Source: Kitasatospora purpeofusca
GTDB taxonomy: Bacteria; Actinomycetota; Actinomycetes; Streptomycetales; Streptomycetaceae
Reading direction: 5' to 3'
Assembly: GCF_000718025.1 (NCBI RefSeq)
Contig: NZ_JODS01000003.1
Coordinates: 62,001-126,000 of the forward strand
DNA length: 64,000 nucleotides
This document shows, one piece after another, positions 8,835 to 16,698 of the stretch. The translations under genes and the position numbers were made by a program. Position 1 is the stretch's first letter; every line of letters begins with the position of its first letter. Under the pieces are notes generated by a model. It was not told the DNA's origin and searched no databases. It saw only the letters and a list, made by a program, of their open reading frames with translations.

Positions 8835-9033
8835 CCCGACAGTGTGCGCGCCGGGTGCGCCGCGCGCCCAGACCCGTGCACGCGCCGCGCCGCACGCTCC
8901 CGGTGGCAGCGCGGGTGATCCGGCCATACCGTCGGAGCACGAGTGGACATTTCGGCCGATCGGGGCCGTCCGGGTTTGGGATCACCTTCGGGGGATCCTC
9001 GCCCCCGGCGCTGACGAGGGCGAGGAGCGAGAG

Positions 9034-9144
9034 ATGTTCTGGCAGTTCATCGTGCTGTTGGTCGCGACGATCGGCTTTCCGACCGCCACCCTGCTGTTCC
9101 TGATCGGCGGACCGCGCTTCCCGGACGAGAAGCGCGGCGACTGA
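9034..9144 (+). CDS. Small single-pass membrane protein (36 aa)
   Basis: A short reading frame of 36 codons preceded by GAGGAG 8 nt before the ATG. The product begins MFWQFIVLLVATIGFPTATL and continues LFLIGGPRFPDEKRGD: one strongly hydrophobic transmembrane helix followed by a charged cytosolic-type tail. It has no recognisable family. The good ribosome-binding site, clean hydrophobic design and stop just before the palindrome array support a real gene. Function unknown. Confidence 0.6.
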   Translation: MFWQFIVLLVATIGFPTATLLFLIGGPRFPDEKRGD

Positions 9145-9152
9145 CAGCCGCT

Positions 9153-9200
9153 CTTTGCAAAGTGGCCACTTTGCAAAGTCCTATCGGGACTTTGCAAAGT
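9153..9200. repeat. Three-copy CTTTGCAAAG palindrome array
   Basis: CTTTGCAAAG occurs at 9153-9162, 9169-9178 and 9190-9199. Copies 1-2 form a perfect 26-bp palindrome (9153-9178). Copies 2-3 form a perfect 14-bp hairpin (9168-9181/9187-9200) with a 5-nt loop. The array starts 9 nt after the small membrane protein stop and contains the stop codon of the leftward mycothiol-type gene. It is AT-rich in a >70% GC setting. It may be a binding site for a dimeric regulator or a pair of alternative terminator hairpins. Confidence 0.75.
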
Positions 9201-9849
9201 CTGTCCGGCCGGCACCTTCCGGATCGGACCGGGCGGCCGCCGACCAGGACGGGTCGCGGCCCAGCAGGGCGAGCGCGCGGGCGAACGGCCCGGTCCCGTC
9301 CGGCGCCGCCCGGACGGCCGCGAACGCCCGCCCGGGCCCCCGCGCCCCGGCGGTGGCCGGGACCGCCCCGGCCACCGTGAGCAGCGCCCCGACCAGCGGC
9401 GGTTCGGCCTCGACCGCCGCCACCAGCCGGGCCGGCGAGCCCAGCGCGGCCGCCGCGTCCCAGGCGTGCACCAGGGTGTCCAGCAGATGGAAGCCGACCG
9501 CCCGGTCGAGCGGGAACGGCCCGCCGTCGCCGATCTCCGGCAGGTGGAGCGGGGCGGGCTCCGCCGCCGCGCCGGCGGTGGCGAGCGCGGCGGTCAGCTG
9601 CTCCGCCGACCGCCGGAACGCGCCCGCCGGGTCGCCCTGGACCGGGACGTCGCGCCAGCGCGCGAGGTCCGCCCCGGCCCCGAGGGCGGCCGCGGCGAAG
9701 CCCCGGTGCTGGCCCACCGCGTGCTCCAGCAGCCGCCGCAGCGGCCAGCCCGCGCACGGTGTCGCCAGCACCAGCTGCTCCGGCTGCACGGTGTCCACCA
9801 CGGCGGCGGCCAACTCCAGGGAACGGGTGTGCAGTTCGAGGAGTTTCAT
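9181..9849 (-). CDS. TIGR03086/maleylpyruvate isomerase-like mycothiol-dependent family protein
   Basis: A 222-aa DinB-like four-helix protein of the actinobacterial mycothiol-dependent enzyme group. It shows the N-terminal helix MKLLELHTRSLELAAAVVD, the family motif LATPCAGWPLRRLLEHAVGQHRGF with metal-ligand His, and FHLLDTLVHAWDAA with further His/Asp ligands. Relatives catalyse mycothiol-dependent isomerisation or thiol transfer; the substrate here is unknown. Its ATG overlaps the stop of the upstream hydrolase gene by 4 bp (ATGA), so the two are translationally coupled. The last six codons run into the CTTTGCAAAG palindrome array. Confidence 0.8.
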   Translation of the reverse strand: MKLLELHTRSLELAAAVVDTVQPEQLVLATPCAGWPLRRLLEHAVGQHRGFAAAALGAGADLARWRDVPVQGDPAGAFRRSAEQLTAALATAGAAAEPAPLHLPEIGDGGPFPLDRAVGFHLLDTLVHAWDAAAALGSPARLVAAVEAEPPLVGALLTVAGAVPATAGARGPGRAFAAVRAAPDGTGPFARALALLGRDPSWSAAARSDPEGAGRTDFAKSR

Positions 9850-10763
9850 ACCGCGCCCACCGTCGTCCCCGGTCCGTCCGCGACCCGGCGGCCGGGGCCC
9901 GCCCCGGAGTCGGCCCCGGCGGCCAGGAAGCCCGTCACCTGGTCCAGCACGGTCGGCTCGCCGAGGATCCGGCGGTGACCGAGGCCCCGGGTGGCCAGCA
10001 GTTCCAGCCGCTCCCCGTACGCCGCCCGGAGCCGGTGGGCGTGCGAGAACGGGACCACGTCGTCCTCCTCGTCGTGCGCGACCAGGATCGGGAGGTCGAT
10101 CTCCCCGGGCTCGCGGGCGGCGTCGAAGTGGGTGCGGATGTCCGCCACCCCGGGGAACATCGCGCCGCTCGCCTCCCGGCGGCGCAGCTCCCGCTCCACG
10201 GTGGCGTTCAGGCCCAGCCGCTCGCAGAACGCGGTCGGCAGCCAGGAGAGCTCGGAGGCGCCGGAGAAGGCGACCAGCCGCTCCGCCCGCAGGCCCTCGC
10301 GCAGTGCCAGGAAGGCCGCGTTGACGCCCAGCGAGTGGGCGACCACCGCCTCGAAGCCGCCGTACTGCTCCTGGAGCCGCAGGGCGACGGTCCGGTGGTC
10401 CAGCACGGTGGCCCTGCGCCCGCCGGAGTCGCCGTGCCCGGGGGCGTCGTAGCCGACCGCGGTCAGGCCGAGCTCGCGCAGCCGGGGCACCAGGTGCGCG
10501 AAGCGGGAGGCACGGGAGCGCCAGCCGTGCATCAGCAGGACGGGCCGGGCGCCGTCGCCCCAGCGGTGGACGACCACCCGCACGTCCCCGTGCCGGAGCG
10601 TCCCGGTGACGGCCCGGTCGTGGACCTCGCGCTCGCCGGGGCGGAGCCGGCTGCGGCGCAGGGGGTGGCGGTAGAGCTCGAAGGCGGCGCGACCGGCGAG
10701 CCGGGGGGCGGCCAGCGAGGCGGTGTTCAGGGTGGTGCGGATCAGTGCGACGGCGGGGTCCAT
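9846..10763 (-). CDS. Alpha/beta hydrolase
   Basis: A 305-aa alpha/beta-hydrolase fold protein. The oxyanion region is LLMHGWRSRASRF, then YDAPGHGDSGG, the nucleophile elbow AHSLGVNAAF (S in HSLG), a late acidic residue near HDEEDDVVPF and the catalytic His in RGLGHRRIL. The substrate is unknown; such enzymes are esterases or lipases. The start ATG at 10763 has AGGAG 7 nt upstream. It is the first gene of a two-gene operon with the mycothiol-type gene and divergent from a TetR gene, whose presumed operator lies within this gene's promoter spacer. Confidence 0.88.
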   Translation of the reverse strand: MDPAVALIRTTLNTASLAAPRLAGRAAFELYRHPLRRSRLRPGEREVHDRAVTGTLRHGDVRVVVHRWGDGARPVLLMHGWRSRASRFAHLVPRLRELGLTAVGYDAPGHGDSGGRRATVLDHRTVALRLQEQYGGFEAVVAHSLGVNAAFLALREGLRAERLVAFSGASELSWLPTAFCERLGLNATVERELRRREASGAMFPGVADIRTHFDAAREPGEIDLPILVAHDEEDDVVPFSHAHRLRAAYGERLELLATRGLGHRRILGEPTVLDQVTGFLAAGADSGAGPGRRVADGPGTTVGAV

Positions 10764-10811
10764 GCGGAACTCCTGTGGGTGCCGAGGGGCAAGAGAGCCG
10801 AACTGGGCGAG

Positions 10812-10834
10812 ATATTAGCACGACCGTTCGTGCT
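10812..10834 (-). promoter_or_regulatory. TetR-type operator within the hydrolase promoter
   Basis: The inverted repeat AGCACGA-CCGT-TCGTGCT (10817-10834) is a typical TetR-family operator. Read leftward it is followed by the -10 TAATAT (10812-10817). It lies in the 154-bp gap between the divergent hydrolase and TetR genes. Confidence 0.75.
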
Positions 10835-10917
10835 GTTTTCAGATCGGAGGACGCTCCCCGCTACCCTGGCCCCACGGACGGAAAGGCCGGGGAACGGCCG
10901 GAGGACTGGGGTGAACG

Positions 10918-11562
10918 GTGGCCGCATCGACCACGGACGGACGGGTGCAACGCGGCGAGGAGACCCGGCGGACGGTCCTGGGCCGGGCCGTCGCGATCGC
11001 CTCGGTCGAAGGGCTGGACTCGCTGTCGATCGGCCGGCTCGCCACCGACCTCGGCCTGAGCAAGAGCGGGGTCTTCGCCGGCTTCGGCTCCAAGGAGGAG
11101 CTCCAGCTCGCCACCGTCCGGGCCGCCCGGCGGATCTTCGCCGACGCGGTGCTCGCACCGGTCCGCGACGAGCCCCCCGGCCTGCGCAAGGTCCGGCTGC
11201 TCTGCGAGTCCTGGCTGGCCTACTCGCGCGCCCGGGTCTTCCCCGGCGGCTGCTTCTTCTACGAGGTGAACGCCGAGTACGACGCCCGGCCCGGCCCGCT
11301 GCGCGACGTCCTCGCCGCCAACTGGCGGGAGTGGCACGCCACCGTGCTCGGCCTGGTCACCGAGGCCCTCGACACCGGCGAACTGCGGCCCGACGCCGAC
11401 CCGGAGGACATCGCCTTCACCCTGATCGCCCTGCTGGAGAACGCCAACCCGCAGGCCCTGCTGTTCGACGACGACACCCCGTACGACCGGGCCCACCGCG
11501 CCGTGCTGCGCCGGCTGCGCTCGGACGCCACCGACCCGGACGGGCCCGCGTTCACCGCCTGA
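10918..11562 (+). CDS. TetR/AcrR family transcriptional regulator
   Basis: A 214-aa repressor. An N-terminal helix-turn-helix (residues ~15-60; LSIGRLATDLGLSKSGVFAGFGSKEEL) is followed by a ligand-binding domain of the TetR_C type (CFFYEVNAEYDARPGPLRD). The start is GTG at 10918 with a GGGG stretch upstream. It is divergent from the alpha/beta-hydrolase operon and the shared intergenic region has a TetR-type palindrome, so autoregulation and repression of the hydrolase pair are likely. Confidence 0.9.
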   Translation: MAASTTDGRVQRGEETRRTVLGRAVAIASVEGLDSLSIGRLATDLGLSKSGVFAGFGSKEELQLATVRAARRIFADAVLAPVRDEPPGLRKVRLLCESWLAYSRARVFPGGCFFYEVNAEYDARPGPLRDVLAANWREWHATVLGLVTEALDTGELRPDADPEDIAFTLIALLENANPQALLFDDDTPYDRAHRAVLRRLRSDATDPDGPAFTA

Positions 11563-11602
11563 GGCCCGGCGCCCATCACCCCGGGGCGCACCCGGTCCCG
11601 CC

Positions 11603-12943
11603 TCAGGCGCCGTCCAGCACCCGCTCCAGGACGGCAGCCAGCGCCAGCAGCCGCTCGTCCGCCCCGGCCTCGCCGACCACCTGGAGGCCGAGCGGCAGCC
11701 CCGCCGCCGTCACCCCGGCCGGCAGGCTGAGCGCGGGCAGTCCGGCGAAGCTCCACGGCAGTGACATCACCGCGCTGCCGGTGCTGTCCAGCCCGAGCGG
11801 GGCCGGGCCGGTCGCCGAGGGCGCCAGCAGCAGGTCCACCCCGGCCCGCTGCCGACGTTCGGCGAGCCGCTCCCGGAAGGCCGTCCGGGCACGCAGCGCG
11901 GCCGCCCGGTCGGCCGGGTCGACGGTCCGCCCGTGCCGGATGCTCGCCGCCGTCTCCGGCCGGTAGAGGTCGCCGAAGCGGGCGAACCAGTCGGTGTGGC
12001 TCGCCGCCATCTCGAAGCGGTTGACCGTCTGCGCCTGCCGCTCCAACTCCTCGAAGTCGGGCAGCAGATCGAGCCTGCGGACCGTCAGCCCGCGGGCGGC
12101 CAGCAGCGCCAGCTGCCGGTCGAACGCCTGTCGCGCCTCCGGTCCGGCCCGGTCCAGGTACGGGCCCACCGGGACGCCGAGCACGGGCGCCCCGTCCGCC
12201 CACGCCCCTCCGCCCGCCCCGTCGTCCGGCCCGGCCTCGTGGTCCCAGTCGTCGCACAGCAGCGGGGCGGCCAGCGCGGCGCCCGCCAGATCGGCGGTGA
12301 ACAGGCCCACGGTGTCGAAGCTCGGCGCGTTCGGGAGCACGCCCGCCGTCGGGATCCTCCCGAAGGTCGGCCGGAAGCCCACCACACCGCAGTAGGCGGC
12401 CGGGCGGACCACGGAGCCGATCGTCTGGGTGCCGATCGCCAGCGGCACCAGTCCGGCCGCGACCGCCGCCGCCGAACCGCTGCTGGAGCCGCCCGGGGTG
12501 TGTTCGGGGCGGTGCGGATTGCGGGTCCGGCCGGGCGCGCTGCCCGCGAACTCGGCGGTCACGGTCTTGCCGGCGACCAGCGCGCCGGCCGCCCGCAGCC
12601 GGTCCACCACGGTGGCCTGCGGCCCGGCCAGGACACCCGGGGGCAGCAGCGAACCCCCGTGCGTGGGAAGGCCGTCGACGTGCACGGTGTCCTTGATCCC
12701 GACGGCCACCCCGTACAGCGGCGGCGCCTGCGCCGGGTCGGGATGGCGGGCGACCAGCGCCCGGGCCTCGGCCTGCAGCCGGTCGGCCCGGCCCGGTTCG
12801 GGGACGAAGGCGTGGATCAGCGGGTCCACCTGCTCGATCCGGGCGCAGAGCCGGTCGACGTGGACGGCCGGGGTCGGCACACCGGCCCGCAGCGAGGCGG
12901 CCTCACGGACGAGCGAGCGGGGCCGGACCAGGGACTTGTCCAT
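11603..12943 (-). CDS. Amidase (amidase signature family)
   Basis: A 446-aa amidase with the Ser-cisSer-Lys triad regions visible: GIKDTVHVDGLPTHGGS (Lys), HTPGGSSSGSAAAVAAG (cis-Ser) and IGTQTIGSVVRPAAYCG (nucleophilic Ser). It hydrolyses an amide to acid plus ammonia; the substrate is unknown. Lying two genes from allantoicase it might serve nitrogen scavenging, but that is inference. The start is ATG at 12943: TACCGT sits exactly 7 nt upstream with no Shine-Dalgarno, so this gene is probably leaderless. Confidence 0.9.
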   Translation of the reverse strand: MDKSLVRPRSLVREAASLRAGVPTPAVHVDRLCARIEQVDPLIHAFVPEPGRADRLQAEARALVARHPDPAQAPPLYGVAVGIKDTVHVDGLPTHGGSLLPPGVLAGPQATVVDRLRAAGALVAGKTVTAEFAGSAPGRTRNPHRPEHTPGGSSSGSAAAVAAGLVPLAIGTQTIGSVVRPAAYCGVVGFRPTFGRIPTAGVLPNAPSFDTVGLFTADLAGAALAAPLLCDDWDHEAGPDDGAGGGAWADGAPVLGVPVGPYLDRAGPEARQAFDRQLALLAARGLTVRRLDLLPDFEELERQAQTVNRFEMAASHTDWFARFGDLYRPETAASIRHGRTVDPADRAAALRARTAFRERLAERRQRAGVDLLLAPSATGPAPLGLDSTGSAVMSLPWSFAGLPALSLPAGVTAAGLPLGLQVVGEAGADERLLALAAVLERVLDGA

Positions 12944-12950
12944 GGCGCCC

Positions 12951-12956
12951 ACGGTA
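12951..12956 (-). promoter_or_regulatory. -10 element of leaderless amidase gene
   Basis: TACCGT on the minus strand (TANNNT), 7 nt from the ATG at 12943. Confidence 0.55.
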
Positions 12957-12992
12957 GCCCCGGGCCCTCCGGGAGCGCGCCGCCGCCCCGGG

Positions 12993-13268
12993 TCAGCCCG
13001 TCGGCCAGCCGGCTTCCGGCTGCTCGCCGGGAGGTCCCGGCCGGTGCTCGTCCCCCAGGTAGGGGGACTCGCGCAGGACATAGGCGCCGCAGGTGTGGCA
13101 GCAGAGCTCGGGGGTGTGCCCCCAGTCCGTCGCCTCCCGGGCGGGCGCCGCCGCGTCGATCTCCCGGCCGCACATCGCCGCGTCCTCGCCGCCTCGGACC
13201 ATGTGCCACAGCCGCACCCCGGCGGACGCGCCGCCGGCGCCGAACTCGGCCCGCATCTGGTGCATCAT
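12993..13268 (-). CDS. Small Cys-rich conserved protein (possible zinc-binding)
   Basis: A 91-aa protein with MCGREI followed about 23 residues later by CCHTCG: a C...CxHxC-like arrangement suggesting a small zinc ribbon. The flanking text (RLWHMVRGGEDAAMCGRE, TPELCCHTCGAYVLRESPYLGDEH) looks like small conserved streptomycete proteins of unknown function. Two adjacent Met codons (13268, 13265) follow a G-rich stretch. It lies between the amidase and allantoicase genes on the same strand. Confidence 0.6.
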   Translation of the reverse strand: MMHQMRAEFGAGGASAGVRLWHMVRGGEDAAMCGREIDAAAPAREATDWGHTPELCCHTCGAYVLRESPYLGDEHRPGPPGEQPEAGWPTG

Positions 13269-13362
13269 GCCCCCATCGTCCGGCGGGCCGCCGGACCCGG
13301 CAAACGGAGCGCGGCCCGCCGGGCGGCCCCGGGTCGGACCGGGGCCGCCGGACGGGACCGGG

Positions 13363-14463
13363 TCAGACCAGCCCGCCGTACAGCCGCAACCGGGCGATCC
13401 CGCCGTCCGGGAAGACGTCCAGCCGGACATGGGTGGCCGGGCGCGGGGTGTCGACCACCAGCCGGTGCACGGCGTCCGGCTGGAGCCGGGTGCGCGGCAC
13501 CAGTTCGAACCAGGCCTCGGGGTCGGCGCCCTGCTCGTCCCGGCCCGACAGCGCCGCCCAGCCGGCCGCGTTGCCGACGTAGTAGCCGGTGTCGACCTCC
13601 ACCGCCCGGACCGCGCCCCGCCCGGCCAGCCGCAGCCGGACCCAGTCGTGGCCGTCGTCGCGGCGCCGCCGGTTCTCCCAACCGTCACCCATCGCACCGG
13701 ACTTGCCGGGCAGGGCGAGGTTGACCGGGGAGGAGAAGAAGCGGTCCGAGGCGTCCTCGACGGCGCCGCCGTTCTCGACCGCGGCCAGGTCGAAGGTGCC
13801 GAGCGCGGCCAGCCAGGCCGGATCCGGACGGGCCTCGCCGTGCACCCGGAAGCGGGCTATGCCGCCGTCCGGGAACTGGCTGAGCCTCAAGTGCGTGAAG
13901 CGTCGGCCCCCTTCGACGGCGAAGCCGTTGGCGGCGTGGCCGCGCACCGGGGAGCGGGGGACCAGCGGATGCCACTCGGTCTCCGGGGACAGCAGCTCCT
14001 CCGGGCCCGGGGTGCCCGGGAGTTCGGCACCCTCGACGCCGATCTGCTGCGGGTGGTTGCCGCGGAAGTGCGCGGTGTCGACGACCACGCCGTGCACAAC
14101 TCCCGGCACGCCCAGGCGGATCAGCGCCCAGTCGCGGTCCTCGGCGGTCGGGTGCGGGTGTCCGGCGCCGGTGCCGCGCCGCCGCCTGGTCTCCCAACCG
14201 TCCATGATCTGGCCCTTGTTGCCGAAGGTGTGCGGGCGGAACTCGGCCGCGCCCGGCAGCAGCAGGTTCTCCCGCTCGGCGAACAGCTCGTCGTTGGCGG
14301 CGACGACCGCGCCGCCCAGCCGGCGGTCGGCGAGGTCGACCAGGCCGGTGAAGGGGAACTCGGCGGAGCGGTAGTCGGCGTAGGGGTTGCCGCCCCCGTA
14401 CGGCGGGGCGTCGGCGTCGGACAACTGGTCGGGACGGGGGCCTGAGTTCCGTTCGGTGGTCAT
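13363..14463 (-). CDS. alc: Allantoicase
   Basis: A 366-aa allantoate amidinohydrolase that converts allantoate to ureidoglycolate and urea in purine catabolism. It shows the two tandem allantoicase repeats with their paired signatures: first HTFGNKGQIMDGWETRRRR, DTAHFRGNHP and QFPDGGIARFRVHG; second KSGAMGDGWENRRRR, DTGYYVGNAAG and FPDGGIARLRLYG. Start ATG at 14463 with GGTGGGGG just upstream. A LysR gene lies immediately upstream on the same strand, 59 bp away. No allantoinase is present in this window. Confidence 0.95.
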   Translation of the reverse strand: MTTERNSGPRPDQLSDADAPPYGGGNPYADYRSAEFPFTGLVDLADRRLGGAVVAANDELFAERENLLLPGAAEFRPHTFGNKGQIMDGWETRRRRGTGAGHPHPTAEDRDWALIRLGVPGVVHGVVVDTAHFRGNHPQQIGVEGAELPGTPGPEELLSPETEWHPLVPRSPVRGHAANGFAVEGGRRFTHLRLSQFPDGGIARFRVHGEARPDPAWLAALGTFDLAAVENGGAVEDASDRFFSSPVNLALPGKSGAMGDGWENRRRRDDGHDWVRLRLAGRGAVRAVEVDTGYYVGNAAGWAALSGRDEQGADPEAWFELVPRTRLQPDAVHRLVVDTPRPATHVRLDVFPDGGIARLRLYGGLV

Positions 14464-14506
14464 GCCCCCACCCTCACGCTGCGCAACCGCTCAGGTCCAT
14501 CACAAA

Positions 14507-14529
14507 GAACTGAGCGAACCGTTCAGTTC
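14507..14529. repeat. Inverted repeat at the LysR/allantoicase junction
   Basis: GAACTGA (14507-14513) and TCAGTTC (14523-14529) flank 9 nt. The right arm contains the LysR stop codon. It may be a weak terminator for LysR or an operator for the allantoicase gene. Confidence 0.5.
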
Positions 14530-15440
14530 GGCTGAAGGGTCTCGGCGACGGCCGTCAGCTCCGCCAGCACCCGGCGCAGCGGAGGCGTCCGCTCCGTGCC
14601 GGCCCGGACCGCCGCCACCACCCGGCGGGTCGGCAGGTCCGCCGGCAGCGCCCGGACGACCGCCGCGCCGCCCCGTCCGGCCGAGGCCAGCCGCGGCACC
14701 AGCGCCACCCCCAGTCCGGCCGCCACCATCGCCAGGATCGCGGTCCAGTCCGCAGCGGTGTGCGCGCGCTCCGGGGTGAAGCCGGCCTGGGCGCAGGCCG
14801 CCGTGGTGATCTCCCGCCAGGGCCCGGCCGCGCCGTAGATCCACGGCTCCGCCGCGAGGTCCGCCAGCCGCAGCCCCGGCGTCCCGGCCAGCGGGTGCCC
14901 CGGCGACAGCGCGACGTCCAACGGGTCGCTGAGCAGCTCCGTCTCGACGAATCCGGGGCCCCGGCCGACCGGTCCGACGGCCAGCGACAGCGCCAGGTCG
15001 ACGTCCCCCGCCGCCAGCAGCCGGACCGCCTCGTCCGCCTCGGCCTCCACCACCCGCACGGTCAGCCTCGGCGCGGCCTCGCGCAGCCGGGCCACCGCCG
15101 GAACCAGCAGCCCGGTGATCGCGGTGGCGAAGGCCCCCACCCTGACCTCGCCCGCCTCGCCGTGCAGATAGCCGGCCAGCTCGGCCTCGGCCCGCTCCAG
15201 CTGTCCGAAGACCACCGCCGCGTGACGCAGCACCAGTCGGGCCGCCGGGGTCAGCCGCACCCGTCGGCCGTAGGGCTCCAGCATCGGCGCGCCCACCTGC
15301 CGGGCCAGCGCCGAGATCTGCTGCGAGACCGCCGAGGGGGACAGATGGAGCCGCTCGGCCGCCGCCGTCACCGTCCCGCACTCGTCGACCGCCCGCAGCA
15401 CCCGCAGCCGCCTCAGGTCCCACTCGCCCACCGCACCCAT
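14523..15440 (-). CDS. LysR family transcriptional regulator
   Basis: A 305-aa LysR-type regulator. The N-terminal winged HTH is WDLRRLRVLRAVDECGTVTAAAERLHLSPSAVSQQI; the C-terminal periplasmic-binding-like effector domain begins near residue 90 (GEVRVGAFATAITGLLVPAV). The start is set at ATG 15440 (MGAVGEWDL); ten more codons are open upstream. It lies upstream of allantoicase on the same strand and divergent from the LAxTG surface protein; its target is not evident. Confidence 0.9.
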   Translation of the reverse strand: MGAVGEWDLRRLRVLRAVDECGTVTAAAERLHLSPSAVSQQISALARQVGAPMLEPYGRRVRLTPAARLVLRHAAVVFGQLERAEAELAGYLHGEAGEVRVGAFATAITGLLVPAVARLREAAPRLTVRVVEAEADEAVRLLAAGDVDLALSLAVGPVGRGPGFVETELLSDPLDVALSPGHPLAGTPGLRLADLAAEPWIYGAAGPWREITTAACAQAGFTPERAHTAADWTAILAMVAAGLGVALVPRLASAGRGGAAVVRALPADLPTRRVVAAVRAGTERTPPLRRVLAELTAVAETLQPN

Positions 15441-15599
15441 CGCGCCAGGGTAGGCCGTCGCCGAACGCATTCCGGGCCCCCGGGGGCGGACACTTCGCCC
15501 ACCCTCCGATATGGTGCCGCTCCTGCGACGCGCCGGTGATCACACCAAGGCGCCAAGTCGCCCATATTCGGACAGACTTCATCAAGCTGGAGCAAGACC

Positions 15600-16595
15600 G
15601 TGCGCACTTCCCGCCTTCTGGCCGCGTCCACGCTGATCGCGCTCTCCCTCGGCGCGACGGCCGGCACGGCCACCGCCGGCGCCGCCGCCGTCTCCCCGGC
15701 CCCGACCACGGCGGCCCCGACCAGCGCGGCTCCGACGACCGCGGCCCCGACCACGGCGGCCCCGAGCGGCTCCCCGAACGCCGGCGGCACGCCCACGGCG
15801 CCCACCTCGCCGAACCCCTCCACCTCGCCCAGCGCCTCCACCTCGCCGTCGGCCACCGCGACGAAGCCGACCACCCACCCCACTCCCCCGGCACCCACGT
15901 TCACCAACCGCTGCCAGGGCGGCGTCCACGGGGGTGACAACCTCAAGACCACCGGCACCGGCCTCTGGGGAACCACCCTGGTCAAGGGCGGACCGGCCCA
16001 GGAGGTCCAGGTGACCTTCGAGAACACCACCGGTGTGGACCTCGCCAAGTTCTCGTCCAGCATCTACATCACCGACAACGGGAACGAGCGTCCACTGGAC
16101 TGGCGGACCGACTTCTTCACCGTCCAGCTCCGGCTGCCCGGCTCGGACTGGAAGCCGGCCGAACTGGTCGACCGCGCCATCAACACCGGGACCCACAAGA
16201 TCGCCAAGGGCGAGAAGCTCACCATCCAGTTCCGGATCGCCGCCAACACCGCCCCCGTCGGCGACTACGGCGGCACCGTGGGCGGTGGCTCCGAGGCCTT
16301 CGACAACACGCCGGACCTCCCCAAGCCCGCTTCCACCCTGCCGAACAGCTGCACCCACTACGGCAACTACTACGAGGGCGACTTCAAGGTGGCCGACAAG
16401 TCCTCGTCCACCACCGCCGCCGCCACCCCCCTCAAGGCGACGGCCTCGCCGTCCGCGGTGAGCGGCCCCCACCTGGCCGACACCGGCTCCAGCTCCAACA
16501 CCCTGCCGATCGCCCTCGGCGGTGCCGCCGTGCTCGCGGCCGGTGCCGGGACCCTGTTCGTGCTGCGCCGCCGCAAGGCCGGCGCGCACAGCTGA
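15600..16595 (+). CDS. LAxTG sortase-anchored surface protein 1
   Basis: A 331-aa exported wall protein. It has an N-terminal signal peptide (VRTSRLLAASTLIALSLG, then ATAG), a Thr/Pro/Ser/Ala-rich stalk to about residue 95, a globular beta-rich domain (residues ~100-265) with one Cys near each end (NRCQGG, NSCTHY) and a C-terminal sorting signal LADTGSSSNTLP followed by a hydrophobic span and RRRKAGAHS. The LAxTG motif is the class E sortase signal of streptomycetes. The start is GTG at 15600 with GGAG 8 nt upstream. It is the first of a tandem paralogous pair. Confidence 0.85.
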   Translation: MRTSRLLAASTLIALSLGATAGTATAGAAAVSPAPTTAAPTSAAPTTAAPTTAAPSGSPNAGGTPTAPTSPNPSTSPSASTSPSATATKPTTHPTPPAPTFTNRCQGGVHGGDNLKTTGTGLWGTTLVKGGPAQEVQVTFENTTGVDLAKFSSSIYITDNGNERPLDWRTDFFTVQLRLPGSDWKPAELVDRAINTGTHKIAKGEKLTIQFRIAANTAPVGDYGGTVGGGSEAFDNTPDLPKPASTLPNSCTHYGNYYEGDFKVADKSSSTTAAATPLKATASPSAVSGPHLADTGSSSNTLPIALGGAAVLAAGAGTLFVLRRRKAGAHS

Positions 16596-16615
16596 CGCTC
16601 CACCGCCGGAACGTC

Positions 16616-16647
16616 CGAAGGGTCCGTACAACCGTGCGGACCCTTCG
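16616..16647 (+). terminator. Terminator between the two LAxTG genes
   Basis: An 11-bp stem (16616-16626/16637-16647) with a 10-nt loop, 20 nt downstream of the first LAxTG gene, suggests separate or attenuated transcription of the second. Confidence 0.7.
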
Positions 16648-16698
16648 AACGTCCCCCATGCGCAAGCGGTTTCGCCCGACCTTCACCGGAGCTCCCCT

